Shown here piece after piece: positions 52,850 through 61,589 of a stretch of DNA of 64,000 nucleotides (positions within the stretch are counted from its first letter, which is position 1; each line of letters begins with the position of its first letter). The notes beneath the pieces are model-generated. The model worked only from the letters and a program-made list of their open reading frames with translations. It was not told where the DNA came from and did not search any database. The stretch comes from Sandaracinobacter neustonicus (GTDB lineage: Bacteria > Pseudomonadota > Alphaproteobacteria > Sphingomonadales > Sphingomonadaceae). The stretch is from positions 372,001-436,000 of the forward strand of contig NZ_VFSU01000034.1 of assembly GCF_006385875.1 (NCBI RefSeq), read 5' to 3'. Made by a program: the position numbers and the translations under genes.

Positions 52850-54784
52850 ATGGACGCTGCGAAGGGGATTGGGGAAGGCCGCGTGCCAGAGGCTGATTTC
52901 CTGTTCGTCAGCTATTCCCATGCCGATGCCAAGGCGGCGGCCACCGTTGTTCAGACATTGCAGAGCGCCGGTTTCACCGTGTGGTGGGACGCGCTGATTC
53001 CCGGCGGAGACAGGTTCGGCGCAACCACGAACGATGCGCTGGAGCGGGCGAAGGCCGTGGTGGTGCTGTGGTCCAAAGCGTCGGTCGGTTCGCACTGGGT
53101 GCATGATGAAGCCACCTTCGCGCGGGACAAACGGCGGCTGGTGCCGCTCTCCATCGACGGCAGCGAGCCGCCGCTGGGGTTCCGGCAGTTCCAATATATC
53201 GACGTGTCCAAGGATGGGATGAAGCCGGGCAGCCCGGCGATGCAGCGGGCGATCGAATCGCTGGGCCTGCTGATGGAGCGGGGCGCGCCGGATGCCGCCC
53301 CCGCCGCCGCCCCGCGCTTCAATCGCCGCGCCCTGATCGGCGCGGGGGCCGTGGTGCTGGCCGCTGCCGCCGGTTTCGGCGCGTGGAAGCTGGCCCGTCC
53401 GGGTGCGGCCGCCAGCAACAGCATCGCCGTGCTGCCGTTCGACAATCTGGGCAGCGATGGCGGGCAGGGCTATTTTTCGGACGGGCTGGCGGCGGAATTG
53501 CGCAGCCAGCTGTCGCGCAACCCGTTGCTGAAGGTGATGGGGCAGACATCCTCCAACGAGTTTCGCGGCGACAAGGATGATGCCCGCGCCATCGCCGGCA
53601 AGCTGGGGGTGAACTGGCTGCTGGACGGCAATGTGCGGATTTCCGATGGGGTGGTGCGTGTCGCCATCGAGCTGATCGACGGGGAAACGGGCTTCACCAA
53701 ATGGTCTGACAGCTTCGACCGGCCGCTGGCCAACATCTTTCAGGTGCAGCAGGAAATCGCCCAGGCCGTGGACCGGATTCTGGCGGTTGAAATGGGCGCG
53801 GGCGACGAAACGAAGCTGGCGCGCAGCGGCACCACCGGCAGCGTCGCCGCCTTCGACGCCTTCCTGCGCGGCCGCGACATGTTCGAATCGCAGCGCGACG
53901 AAGCCAGCGACCGCGGCGCGCTGGCCCGTTTCGAGGAAGCGATCCGGCTGGACCCGGATTATGCCGGTGCCCGCGCCGCGCGGGCGCGCACGCTGGCGGT
54001 GATCGCCAACCAATATGCGCAGGCGGATGAGCGGCAGCGCCTCTATGGGCAGGCCGTGGAGGAGGCGCGCACCGCCATCCGCATCGCCCCGGAACTGGCG
54101 GATGGCCATGTCGCGTTGGGCTATGCGCTATTCTATGGGCAGCTGAACGCGAAGGCGGCCGAAGAACATTATGCCCGCGCGGCGCAGTTCGGGCAGGGCA
54201 GCCCGGATGTGCTGAGCCGCTATGCGCTGTATCGGGCGCGGCGACGGCAGTTCGACGATGCCGATGCGGCCATCGATCGCGCCGCCACGCTGGACCCGCT
54301 GAACCCCAGCGTGTTCAAGGCGCAGGGCCTGATCCGCTATGCGCGCGGCGATTGGGAAGGGGCGATCGAGTCCGCCAGCCACGCGCTGGAGATCAATCCG
54401 CAGCGATCCTCCCTGCATGGCGATATCGGCAACGCGCTGGTGCAGCTGAACCGGCTGGACGAAGCCGAAGCGGCCTTCGCGAAAGAGAAGAACGGCCTGC
54501 TGGCGCTGCCGGGGCGGGCCATCGTGGCGGCGCGGCGCGGCGACATGGCGGCCTCCAACGCGGCGCTGGCGCAACTGCTGCGCGACCATGGCGACAATGG
54601 CTTTTACCAGCAGGCGCAGGTGCTGGCGCAGCAGGGCCGCAAGGCCGATGCGCTGGACGCGCTGGAAAAGGCCCATGCGGCGGGCGATTCCGGGTTGGTG
54701 ACGCTGGACGTGGACCCCTATCTTGCCCCGTTGCGCGGCGATCCGCGCTTTGGCAAGCTGCTGGCAACCATTGGCTTCACATGA
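52850..54784 (+). CDS. TIR domain protein with TolB-like and TPR C-terminal region
   Basis: 644 residues from the ATG at 52850; the GTG at 52883 with a GGAAGG ribosome site 4 nt before it is an equally good start. A TIR domain (about residues 16-130) opens with DFLFVSYSHADA and contains WVHDEATFARDK; its Glu87 aligns with the catalytic Glu of TIR NADases. One membrane helix follows (about 161-178), then a TolB-like stretch (SIAVLPFDNLGSDGGQGYFS) and TPR repeats to the end (AIRLDPDYAGARAARA, ALEINPQ). The TIR would face the cytoplasm if the TPRs are periplasmic. Upstream is divergent folE, downstream a small lipoprotein after 12-18 nt. Function unknown: signalling or defence are possibilities. 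Confidence 0.85.
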   Translation: MDAAKGIGEGRVPEADFLFVSYSHADAKAAATVVQTLQSAGFTVWWDALIPGGDRFGATTNDALERAKAVVVLWSKASVGSHWVHDEATFARDKRRLVPLSIDGSEPPLGFRQFQYIDVSKDGMKPGSPAMQRAIESLGLLMERGAPDAAPAAAPRFNRRALIGAGAVVLAAAAGFGAWKLARPGAAASNSIAVLPFDNLGSDGGQGYFSDGLAAELRSQLSRNPLLKVMGQTSSNEFRGDKDDARAIAGKLGVNWLLDGNVRISDGVVRVAIELIDGETGFTKWSDSFDRPLANIFQVQQEIAQAVDRILAVEMGAGDETKLARSGTTGSVAAFDAFLRGRDMFESQRDEASDRGALARFEEAIRLDPDYAGARAARARTLAVIANQYAQADERQRLYGQAVEEARTAIRIAPELADGHVALGYALFYGQLNAKAAEEHYARAAQFGQGSPDVLSRYALYRARRRQFDDADAAIDRAATLDPLNPSVFKAQGLIRYARGDWEGAIESASHALEINPQRSSLHGDIGNALVQLNRLDEAEAAFAKEKNGLLALPGRAIVAARRGDMAASNAALAQLLRDHGDNGFYQQAQVLAQQGRKADALDALEKAHAAGDSGLVTLDVDPYLAPLRGDPRFGKLLATIGFT

Positions 54785-54796
54785 GGGGAAAAGGGG

Positions 54797-55036
54797 ATGA
54801 CGATGCAGAAATTGATGCTTGGAACTGCGCTGCTGCTGGCGGCTGGCCTGACCGCCTGCCAGAAGCCGACGGCGGAACCCGCACCCGCCGTTGAAACAAC
54901 CACCGAAACGACGATGCCCGCGCCCGAAGCCGTCGCCCCCGATGCCGCGGTTTCAGCCCCGGCCGAAACCGTTCCGCCCGTCGGCGAACCGGCGACGGAC
55001 CATGGCAATACCGATCACGGCAACACGGATCACTGA
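54797..55036 (+). CDS. Small lipoprotein with His/Asp-rich tail
   Basis: 79 residues (77 from the second ATG at 54803, which is better spaced from the AAGGGG ribosome site). Lipobox LTAC (Cys21), then a Pro/Ala/Thr/Glu-rich disordered body, ending in the repeat DHGNTDHGNTDH. The tail could bind divalent metal, but this is inference. Begins 12 nt after the TIR gene, so co-transcribed. Its last 7 nt overlap the convergent protease gene. Confidence 0.7.
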   Translation: MTMQKLMLGTALLLAAGLTACQKPTAEPAPAVETTTETTMPAPEAVAPDAAVSAPAETVPPVGEPATDHGNTDHGNTDH

Positions 55037-56913
55037 CGCGCAGGCGAAGGCGGTTGGGTGGAGGCCTTGAGCTGCGCATCCACCCACACCACCTTGCCTG
55101 CCTGCAATTCCTGCTGCGCCCGGCCGATCCACGCGGCATATTTCGCGACATCCGTGTAGACGGAGGCGTAATTGCCAAAGCCGCAGCCGTAGGACCATGA
55201 GGCGACACCCACCAGCATATCCTGCCCGCGCAGCGTGCGGATCAGCGGCCCGCCGCTGTCGCCCCGGCAGCTGAACACGTTCGCCAGCGTGTGCCCCCGC
55301 GCATCGGTGGGGGGCACCGCGCACAGCATCTTCTCCCCCAGCGGCTTGCCCATGCGGCCCCGGCAGCTCTGCAGATCCAGCGCCTGCATGGTGCCCGCCT
55401 GCAAGCGCCCGGGGTTGCGCTGCACCTCGCCCGCCGCGTTAAACAAGGGTGCTGCATCAGGCGCCACCACCTCCCGATAGCCCCAGCCATAGGCGGTGAC
55501 GGCTGTGCGCGGGGTGAGCGGCGGCGTCATGTCCCGCCCGGCGAGCAGCGGGATGGGGGTGGCACCGCTGTCCCATGTATCGCGGTCGGGCTTCAGCCGC
55601 AGCAGGGCGATATCGTTCGGGGTCTGGCGGTTGACGTAACCGGCGTGCACCACCATCGCATCGATGGCGTAAGTCGCCCCGCCACGCCCCAGATCCTGCG
55701 TGCCCAGCCGCACCCGCCGCGTCGTCAGCACCTTCACGGCATCCTTGCCCGCGAACCCATCCTTCGCGACGCAATGCGCGGCCGTCAGCACAAGGTTGGG
55801 CGCGATCAGCGTGCCGCCGCAACGGTGCGCCAGTTCCTCGGGGTTGCGCTCGCGCAGATGTTCCTTGTCTGCGCCGGTTTTCCTGTCATCCGCCTTCAGA
55901 TCCACCTCGGTGTAGGGCACGGTCGAATAAAATTGCGCCATCCACGGCGAGGCGAATTCCGGCGCGTCGATGCCGCCGCCGATGGCGACGGGCCTTTTGT
56001 CCGCCAGGCTGCGCTGCTGCACCGCCACCGAGATGCCGTCGCCTTCTTGCACGCCCCGCGTGGCGATATCCTCCGGGATCGGCTTGTCTGAGGAAAGCGT
56101 CACCAACAGCAACCGGCCGGGGTTGTTAAGGTCCGGGCTGCCCGCAGACGCCGCCCAGCCACCCGGCTGCAACGGAGAACCCCCTTGCAGCGGCACGCGC
56201 ATCACCTTGTTATCGGCATCCACCAGCAACAGCGCGACATATTGCGGCGCTCCGCTGCGATTGCCGACAGCGAAGTTGAACCCGGCGTTTGGGTATTTCA
56301 GTTCGGCCGGTGGCCGCGCATCCGACGGATCGCCCTTCACATCGCATTCGGGCGGCAGCGGACCATCCCCCGCCGGGGCAAAGCAGGTGATACTGCGCTG
56401 CGTGCCCGGCGGCCCGGCCCGCGCGACCAGCGCATTCACCAGCGCAATCTGCTGCAACGCCGCGCGCAAAGGCTGGGCATAATCCCCCAGCTCCAGATTT
56501 CCCAATTCGATGGTGCGGGGAACACGCATCGGGGACAGTTCGCCCTCATCGCTCAGCTGCCAGGCCGATTCCGGCTCCCACAGGTTCACCAGTTGCAAGG
56601 TCAGCGGAAAATTGCGCTTGGTGCGCAGCGCATAGAGCGCAGGCTCGCCGATGCGGACGCCCGGCACAGACAAGGCGACGCCGCGAACGGCATCCGCGGC
56701 CTCGCCCGGCTCCACCTCCAGCCGGATGGGCACGTCCGCCGTCCAATCGGCAGGGGCAAGCGCATCGGCGACGGGCCGCTTCAACAGGCCGGGATCGGCA
56801 GGCACGGCACTGAAATCCTGCCCGGCGATCACAGGCGTTCCGGCCAGTAAAATGCCAGCCAGAAGCCCGGCACAACGCCAGCCGCGATGCAAGACGAATC
56901 CCATCGCGGACAT
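55030..56913 (-). CDS. Secreted trypsin-like serine protease with N-terminal extension
   Basis: 627 residues from the Met at 56913 (56904 also possible), which opens a signal peptide ending near VIAGQ. About 275 residues without a recognised domain come first, with a FAVGNRSGAPQYVALLLVD stretch that recalls DUF4384-type modules. The chymotrypsin-fold part begins at VAIGGGIDAPE (about 309). Catalytic triad: His380 in TAAHC, Asp434 in NDIALLRL, Ser553 in GDSGGP. The IGGG sequence resembles a zymogen cleavage point. Several Cys pairs are expected. Convergent with the lipoprotein gene (7 nt overlap). Confidence 0.85.
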   Translation of the reverse strand: MSAMGFVLHRGWRCAGLLAGILLAGTPVIAGQDFSAVPADPGLLKRPVADALAPADWTADVPIRLEVEPGEAADAVRGVALSVPGVRIGEPALYALRTKRNFPLTLQLVNLWEPESAWQLSDEGELSPMRVPRTIELGNLELGDYAQPLRAALQQIALVNALVARAGPPGTQRSITCFAPAGDGPLPPECDVKGDPSDARPPAELKYPNAGFNFAVGNRSGAPQYVALLLVDADNKVMRVPLQGGSPLQPGGWAASAGSPDLNNPGRLLLVTLSSDKPIPEDIATRGVQEGDGISVAVQQRSLADKRPVAIGGGIDAPEFASPWMAQFYSTVPYTEVDLKADDRKTGADKEHLRERNPEELAHRCGGTLIAPNLVLTAAHCVAKDGFAGKDAVKVLTTRRVRLGTQDLGRGGATYAIDAMVVHAGYVNRQTPNDIALLRLKPDRDTWDSGATPIPLLAGRDMTPPLTPRTAVTAYGWGYREVVAPDAAPLFNAAGEVQRNPGRLQAGTMQALDLQSCRGRMGKPLGEKMLCAVPPTDARGHTLANVFSCRGDSGGPLIRTLRGQDMLVGVASWSYGCGFGNYASVYTDVAKYAAWIGRAQQELQAGKVVWVDAQLKASTQPPSPARQ

Positions 56914-57274
56914 GGTAGCATTGCAAACACTACACACAACAAGCCTGCTTCTGCACGATACCAGAGACATTGCGATTGAGGAGACTGGCGCGCCAAAGCG
57001 AACGAAGATGAGAACCGGGTCGTCCGCACGCGGAACGACTGACTTCGTCCGTTGCCTCCAAATAACCGTCATTCGCTGTTTCGTGTGGCCGATGGATCAC
57101 GTCTTGCAAAATCGAGCGTCCACACTCGAGCATCGCCGGGCGAATGCTGGCGGAGGCCGGCTGGTGGATCGGGCAGTCTGGTCGTTGGGGTATGAACGGC
57201 AACCGAAATCGGCTTAACTCGGCTGCCAACTGTTCGGACATGCCGGAGCACTTCGGTTAACGGGGGGGTATTGG
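56914..57274. other. 361-nt gap between divergent protease and Crp/Fnr genes
   Basis: Contains no ORF I can support. It should hold the promoters of both divergent genes. A G-run (ggggggg) lies about 8-14 nt before the Crp gene start. Base composition looks less GC-rich than the flanks, and I found no clear Fnr- or Crp-type palindrome. Confidence 0.5.
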
Positions 57275-58006
57275 GTGACAAATCGGGGGGAGATCATTCA
57301 GGGGTTGCCCCGTCTGGCTGCGGCTGGTCGGGAGATGCTTCTGACCAGAGGCTGGCTGTCAACTGCAACGCCGGACTTCCAGCAAGCCTTGCTGGAAGCT
57401 GCGATCTTCCGCGCCGCCTCCCCCGGTGCAGAGTTCATGCACGCCGGAGACGAACGCGGCGGGCTGGTCGCCATTGCGCTGGGCACGGCGGAACTGGCGT
57501 TCCGTCAGGGCCATCCCGACACCCGCGCAGTGCATTTGTGCCATGCCGGCTTCTGGGCAGGCTACAAGACCCTGCTTGGCATACCCCGTTTCATCTCGCT
57601 GAAAGCCCGGACAGACGTGCTCTGGGCCCTTGTTCCCCAACATGCCGCCGAACGGCTGCTCGCCGAAAATCCCATCTGGTGGCGAAACATCGCCTTGATG
57701 GCCGATGATCTGGCCAACATCGGTTACATGGCCACCGCGGACCTGACCCTGCAGGACAGCGAGGCCCGCGCCGTGGCGGTGATGCTGCGGCTGGCGGGCT
57801 GCCGCCACATGGACCCGCCGGATATTTCCGTGCTGGAACTCAGGATGAGCCAGAATGACCTCGCCGCGATGGCGACCATGTCACGCAACACCTTCAACGG
57901 CATCATCAGCCGTCTGGTGGAGGAGGGGTATATCGCGCTGGGCTATCGCTGCATCCGCCTCCTGCGCCCGGACATTCTGCGGGCCATCGCCAGCCAGGAC
58001 GAATGA
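57275..58006 (+). CDS. Crp/Fnr family transcriptional regulator
   Basis: 243 residues with a GTG start at 57275. An N-terminal cupin-like effector domain (about 25-140; FRAASPGAEFMHAGDERGGLVAIALG) is followed by a dimer helix and a winged helix-turn-helix, MSQNDLAAMATMSRNTFNGIISRLVEEGYI. No Cys cluster of the Fnr iron-sulfur type is seen, and cAMP-contacting residues are not obvious, so the signal is unknown. It borders the sulfatase-maturation region, convergent with the FGE gene. Confidence 0.85.
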   Translation: MTNRGEIIQGLPRLAAAGREMLLTRGWLSTATPDFQQALLEAAIFRAASPGAEFMHAGDERGGLVAIALGTAELAFRQGHPDTRAVHLCHAGFWAGYKTLLGIPRFISLKARTDVLWALVPQHAAERLLAENPIWWRNIALMADDLANIGYMATADLTLQDSEARAVAVMLRLAGCRHMDPPDISVLELRMSQNDLAAMATMSRNTFNGIISRLVEEGYIALGYRCIRLLRPDILRAIASQDE

Positions 58007-58028
58007 GCCCCTTGAAGAACCGCCTCGT

Positions 58029-59015
58029 TCAAGGCGCAGGCTTCGACGGATCGCGGATATCTTTCACGCAGCGGAAGCCGATATGGCTGGTGGAGCTGTC
58101 GATCGTCTGGGCGTGCCGCGCCGCCGGGCGATAGCGGCGGCAATAGCTGAGGGCGCACAGGTGCGAACCGCCCTTCAGCACGCGGCGGGGAATGCGGATT
58201 TGCGGCGTCGCCGGATCGTGGCTGTCTTCCTCCGCTGCGCCGCGCGGGTTTTCCGGCGCGCAGCAGGAGCGGCCCGGAACCGAATGGGCGTTGGCATACC
58301 AGTCGGCCGTCCATTCCCAGACATTGCCGATCATGTCTGACAGGCCGAAGCCGTTGGGCGGGAAACTACCCACCGGCGAGGTGCGCAGATAGCCGTCGGC
58401 ACCGCTGTTGCCGTGCGGAAATTCTCCCTGCCAGACATTGGCCAGATACCGCCCTTCCGGCTCCAGCACATCGCCCCATGCGAATTCATGGCCGGAATTG
58501 CCACCCCAGCCGGCATATTCCCATTCCGCCTCGGTCGGCAGCCGCTTTCCGGCCCAGGCGGCATAGGCTTCGGCGTCGGCGGCCGCCACCTGCACCACGG
58601 GATGATCCTCCAGCCCGGCGATGCTGCTGTCCGGGCCGGTGGGATGCCGCCAGTCCGCGCCCGGCACCCAGCGCCACCACTGGCTCCAGTTGTCCAGCCG
58701 CACCGGCCCTTCGGTGGGGGTGAACACCAGGCTGGCCGCCACCAGCATCTCCGGCAAGGCATCGGGATAATCCTGCGCGTCCGGCGCGATTTCAGCCAGC
58801 GTCACATGGCCGGTCGCCGCGACGAAGGCCGCGAACTGGCGGTTGGTGACTGGCGCGCGATCGATCAGGAAGCCGGCGACGGAGGCTTCATGCGCGGACG
58901 CTTCCTCGCGGTAATGCCGGTCAGAGCCCATGCGGAAGCGGCCCCCGGGAAGCCAGACCATGCCATCGGGCACATTTTCCCGTGCTCGTCCGTTTTCCAT
59001 TGCCGCATCCCCCAT
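58029..59015 (-). CDS. Formylglycine-generating enzyme (sulfatase-modifying factor)
   Basis: Oxidises an active-site Cys of sulfatases to formylglycine, using O2 and, in characterised enzymes, copper. 328 residues from the ATG at 59015 (59000 is an alternative with a better GGGGGA ribosome site). FGE-sulfatase domain from WLPGGRFRMGS to the end. The two copper-binding catalytic cysteines are both present in GGSHLCALSYCRRYRP, which separates true FGE from related proteins such as EgtB. No signal peptide. It follows the broken porin gene by 14 nt, and a sulfatase lies at the window's right edge. Confidence 0.9.
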   Translation of the reverse strand: MGDAAMENGRARENVPDGMVWLPGGRFRMGSDRHYREEASAHEASVAGFLIDRAPVTNRQFAAFVAATGHVTLAEIAPDAQDYPDALPEMLVAASLVFTPTEGPVRLDNWSQWWRWVPGADWRHPTGPDSSIAGLEDHPVVQVAAADAEAYAAWAGKRLPTEAEWEYAGWGGNSGHEFAWGDVLEPEGRYLANVWQGEFPHGNSGADGYLRTSPVGSFPPNGFGLSDMIGNVWEWTADWYANAHSVPGRSCCAPENPRGAAEEDSHDPATPQIRIPRRVLKGGSHLCALSYCRRYRPAARHAQTIDSSTSHIGFRCVKDIRDPSKPAP

Positions 59016-59029
59016 ATAGCCACCCGCCC

Positions 59030-60291
59030 TCAGTAAACCCACTGGATGCGCGCCAGCAGCGTGTCTGTCTGGCCGGTCTGGCCGAAGCGGTCGAGCCACA
59101 CATGGCCCCAATGCAGGCCCGCCTTCCAACGCTGTGTGGCCCACCAGTTCATGCCAAGGTCGGTCCGGCGGAAGCGCCCGCCATCCACCAGCTCGTCGCG
59201 CAGATCGACGTCGGAATAGCGCAGCACCAGTTCCGGCGCGCCCCAGCGGCTGTGCGGCACCACCCGCCGGGCATAGCCGACATTGCGGTCATAGGGGCGA
59301 TGGTCTCCGGTCAGGATCCAGTTGCCGGTGATATACCAGCCGGTGAAGCGCGGATTGCCCAGCGTCGGCGAATCCACCCATGCCGTCACATGTTCGCCCT
59401 GCACGCTGACCGGGCCCAACGCCAGCATGGCCTCCAGCCCCATTTACAGCGAGCTGTCGGCAGCGAAACTGCTCGTATCGACGAAATTATCGGTGACATT
59501 GCTGCCGGGGCGACCGCGAAAGCGCATCTCGCCATTGGACGCCACATGGCGGGCTGCTGCGCCAAAGTGGAAATAGCGCGAATCGTTCACCGGATCGGCC
59601 CAGACCAGCGCCGTCACCCGCGCCGAGGCATCCCATCCCCGGCGGCTGGCCGCGCCGATATCCCAGGCGTCGTTGTACAGCCCCAGCGAGAGGGTGCCGC
59701 GTTTCGCCGGCCCCCACACATGCGTCAGCCGCACCCCGGTGTTGCGCGAGACGAAGAACGGCGACAGCACGCGTTCGGCAGCCGGCAGGTTGGCGGCGTC
59801 GCCGACCATTTCATAGACGAAGGTTTCCTTCGTCTTTCCCACCGTGAGCTTGGTGCGCGATCCAAGCACGAAGGTCAGCGACAGGTCCGTCAACTGCCAA
59901 GTGGTATCCGGATCGCCATCGAAACCCTGATATTCCCCGCTCAGCTGATAGCTGAACGGCAGCGCGCCGCCCGCAGCTCCCACTGGTTCGCCTGCCGCCC
60001 GAGCTGGTCGACGCTGGCGCTGTCCTGCCAGAAGATGCTGTGGTCGCCCAGAATCACCAGACTGATGCGGAACGGGTCCGGCCGGCCCGGCGTGGCCGGA
60101 GCCACCGGCACGGGATCCGGCACGGCATAGTCGCCGGCGTCCGCCAGCAGCGAGCGTTCGCCCTGCGCGGTGCCGATCGGCTCTGCCAGCGATTCGGTCG
60201 CCTGCGCCCGCGCGGCTCCTGCCGGAAACAGCAGCGCCAGCGCCAGCGCGGGGCCCGGCAGGCAGCGCTGAAAACGATCCCGCACCGTCAT
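59030..60291 (-). pseudogene. OprO/OprP-like porin, disrupted
   Basis: Outer-membrane porin of the phosphate-selective type in three pieces. The 5' part (60291 to about 59960) has a signal peptide (LALLFPAGAARAQ) and QLGRQANQWELRAAR, then reads into TGA after a frameshift near 59955-59975. The middle (to 59447) continues in another frame with beta-strand repeats such as YQLSGEYQGFDGD. An in-frame TAA at 59444-59446 separates it from the last 137 residues, which end in WVY as porins do. The total length, 1262 nt, is one short of a multiple of three, matching a one-base loss from a 420-residue protein. Could also reflect sequencing error. Confidence 0.8.
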
Positions 60292-60401
60292 CCGATCAGC
60301 AGCGGCAGGGTGGAAAGCAGCAACCCCAGAAACAGCAGTGGCGATATGACCCCCAGCCAGATGTGCCGGCTGCTCCCGGCGGCTTCGCGTGTCCAGCGCA
60401 T
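60288..60401 (-). CDS. 37-residue membrane peptide, coupled to the porin
   Basis: Short ORF from the ATG at 60401 with a strong AAGGAG ribosome site 6 nt upstream. It encodes a charged N-terminus (MRWTREAAGSSRH) and one hydrophobic helix (about residues 14-36). Its TGA overlaps the porin ATG (ATGA), so the two were probably translationally coupled. No family known to me. Confidence 0.6.
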   Translation of the reverse strand: MRWTREAAGSSRHIWLGVISPLLFLGLLLSTLPLLIG

Positions 60402-60596
60402 GTCGTCTCCTTCCGTTTGCAGTCGCCCCTTTGTCATGGCGTCCTGCTAGCCGAGCCGGGCGGGGCGGATTGCGCGGTTTCGGGCAAAGGCGAATATCGC
60501 GCCGGAATGTCCCAAAATGGTCAATGGCGATTGCTGCAGGCGGATAGGAAGCCGCTTCGGACGCGGGAGGGGCCGCGCCATCCGGGGAGGTGCGAC
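60402..60596. other. Divergent regulatory region, porin and transporter units
   Basis: No gene is seen here. It should contain promoters for the minus-strand micropeptide-porin-FGE unit and for the plus-strand transporter unit. No operator palindrome was recognised with confidence. Confidence 0.4.
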
Positions 60597-60707
60597 ATGA
60601 AAAGGACGATCCTGCCGGCGGCCACGATGCGCGCCATTTCCGCACCAGCCATTGCAGTTGCGCTGGCGCAGCAGGGCTGCCGGCTCGTCACGCCGCCGAC
60701 GTCCTGA
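60597..60707 (+). CDS. Possible 36-residue leader peptide
   Basis: ATG at 60597 with a GGGAGG ribosome site. The product begins MKRTILPAAT and has an Ala-rich middle (APAIAVALAQ). It ends 5 nt before the transporter ATG at 60713, which has no ribosome site of its own, so this ORF may serve to deliver ribosomes to the transporter. Coding is uncertain. Confidence 0.4.
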   Translation: MKRTILPAATMRAISAPAIAVALAQQGCRLVTPPTS

Positions 60708-60712
60708 CCGCG

Positions 60713-61576
60713 ATGAGCCCGATGGTCCTCCTGAAGCTGGCGCTGGTCGGCAGCATTGTCCTCATTGTCCTGTCGATCGGGATGGGCGCGCGCTGGGGGG
60801 CCGTCGTCGGCTTCCTGCGGCACCCCGGCATGGCGCTGAAGGCGATGGCGTCGATGTTCCTCGTGATGCCGCTGCTGGCGCTGGGGCTGGCGCTCGCGTT
60901 GCCGCTGGCCCCCGCGACGCTGGTGACATTGCTTGCAATGTCGGTTTCGCCCATGCCGCCGGTTTATCCGGGGAAGGCCGGCAAGCTGGGCGGTGGGCAG
61001 GACTATGTGCTCAGCCTGTTCGTACTCGCCTCTGGCGTGACTTTGCTGGCGGCACCGCTGATGCTGGCGCTGGACGAGCATTTGCTGTCGATCGGTCTGC
61101 CGTTCGATCCGGCTGCCGTGCTGAAAACGCTGGCGATCACGATCCTGATGCCGCTGCTGCTGGGCCTGTTGCTGGCGGAAAAGGCCCCGGCGCTTGCCGA
61201 CCGGCTGTCGAAACCGGTGGCGCTCGCCGGGAAGCTGTTGCTGCTGGTCGCTGTGCTGGTGCTGCTGATCGTCGCCTGGCCGGCGATGCGGACTGCGGTC
61301 GGCGATTTCACACTGGTGGCGATTGGGGCGATGGCGACAGGCGGCACGCTCGCCGGGCACCTGCTGGGCGGCCCAAAGCCGGGCAATCGCGCCGCACTCG
61401 CCACGGCGACGGCGCTGCGTCACCCGGGGATCGCGCTGCCGCTGGCGCTCGCCGCCGATCCGGCGGATTCGCAGCGGATCGCGGGAACGGTGCTGCTCTA
61501 TCTGCTCACCGCCGCGCTGGTGACGACGCTCTATGGACGGATCGTGAAGGCCGGACAAACCGCGCCGTCGGCGTGA
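60713..61576 (+). CDS. Bile acid:sodium symporter-like (BASS/SBF) transporter
   Basis: 287 residues from the ATG at 60713; an ORF start at 60590 in the same frame adds a non-hydrophobic stretch unlike the family. About eight to nine membrane helices. Features include SVSPMPPVYPGKAGKLGGGQDY and a C-terminal ATALRHPGIALPLALAADP resembling the Na-binding crossover region of the family. The substrate may be an organic or sulfated anion, but this is inference from context. Convergent with the DUF1622 gene. Confidence 0.75.
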   Translation: MSPMVLLKLALVGSIVLIVLSIGMGARWGAVVGFLRHPGMALKAMASMFLVMPLLALGLALALPLAPATLVTLLAMSVSPMPPVYPGKAGKLGGGQDYVLSLFVLASGVTLLAAPLMLALDEHLLSIGLPFDPAAVLKTLAITILMPLLLGLLLAEKAPALADRLSKPVALAGKLLLLVAVLVLLIVAWPAMRTAVGDFTLVAIGAMATGGTLAGHLLGGPKPGNRAALATATALRHPGIALPLALAADPADSQRIAGTVLLYLLTAALVTTLYGRIVKAGQTAPSA

Positions 61577-61589
61577 TTTTCACCGTCGC

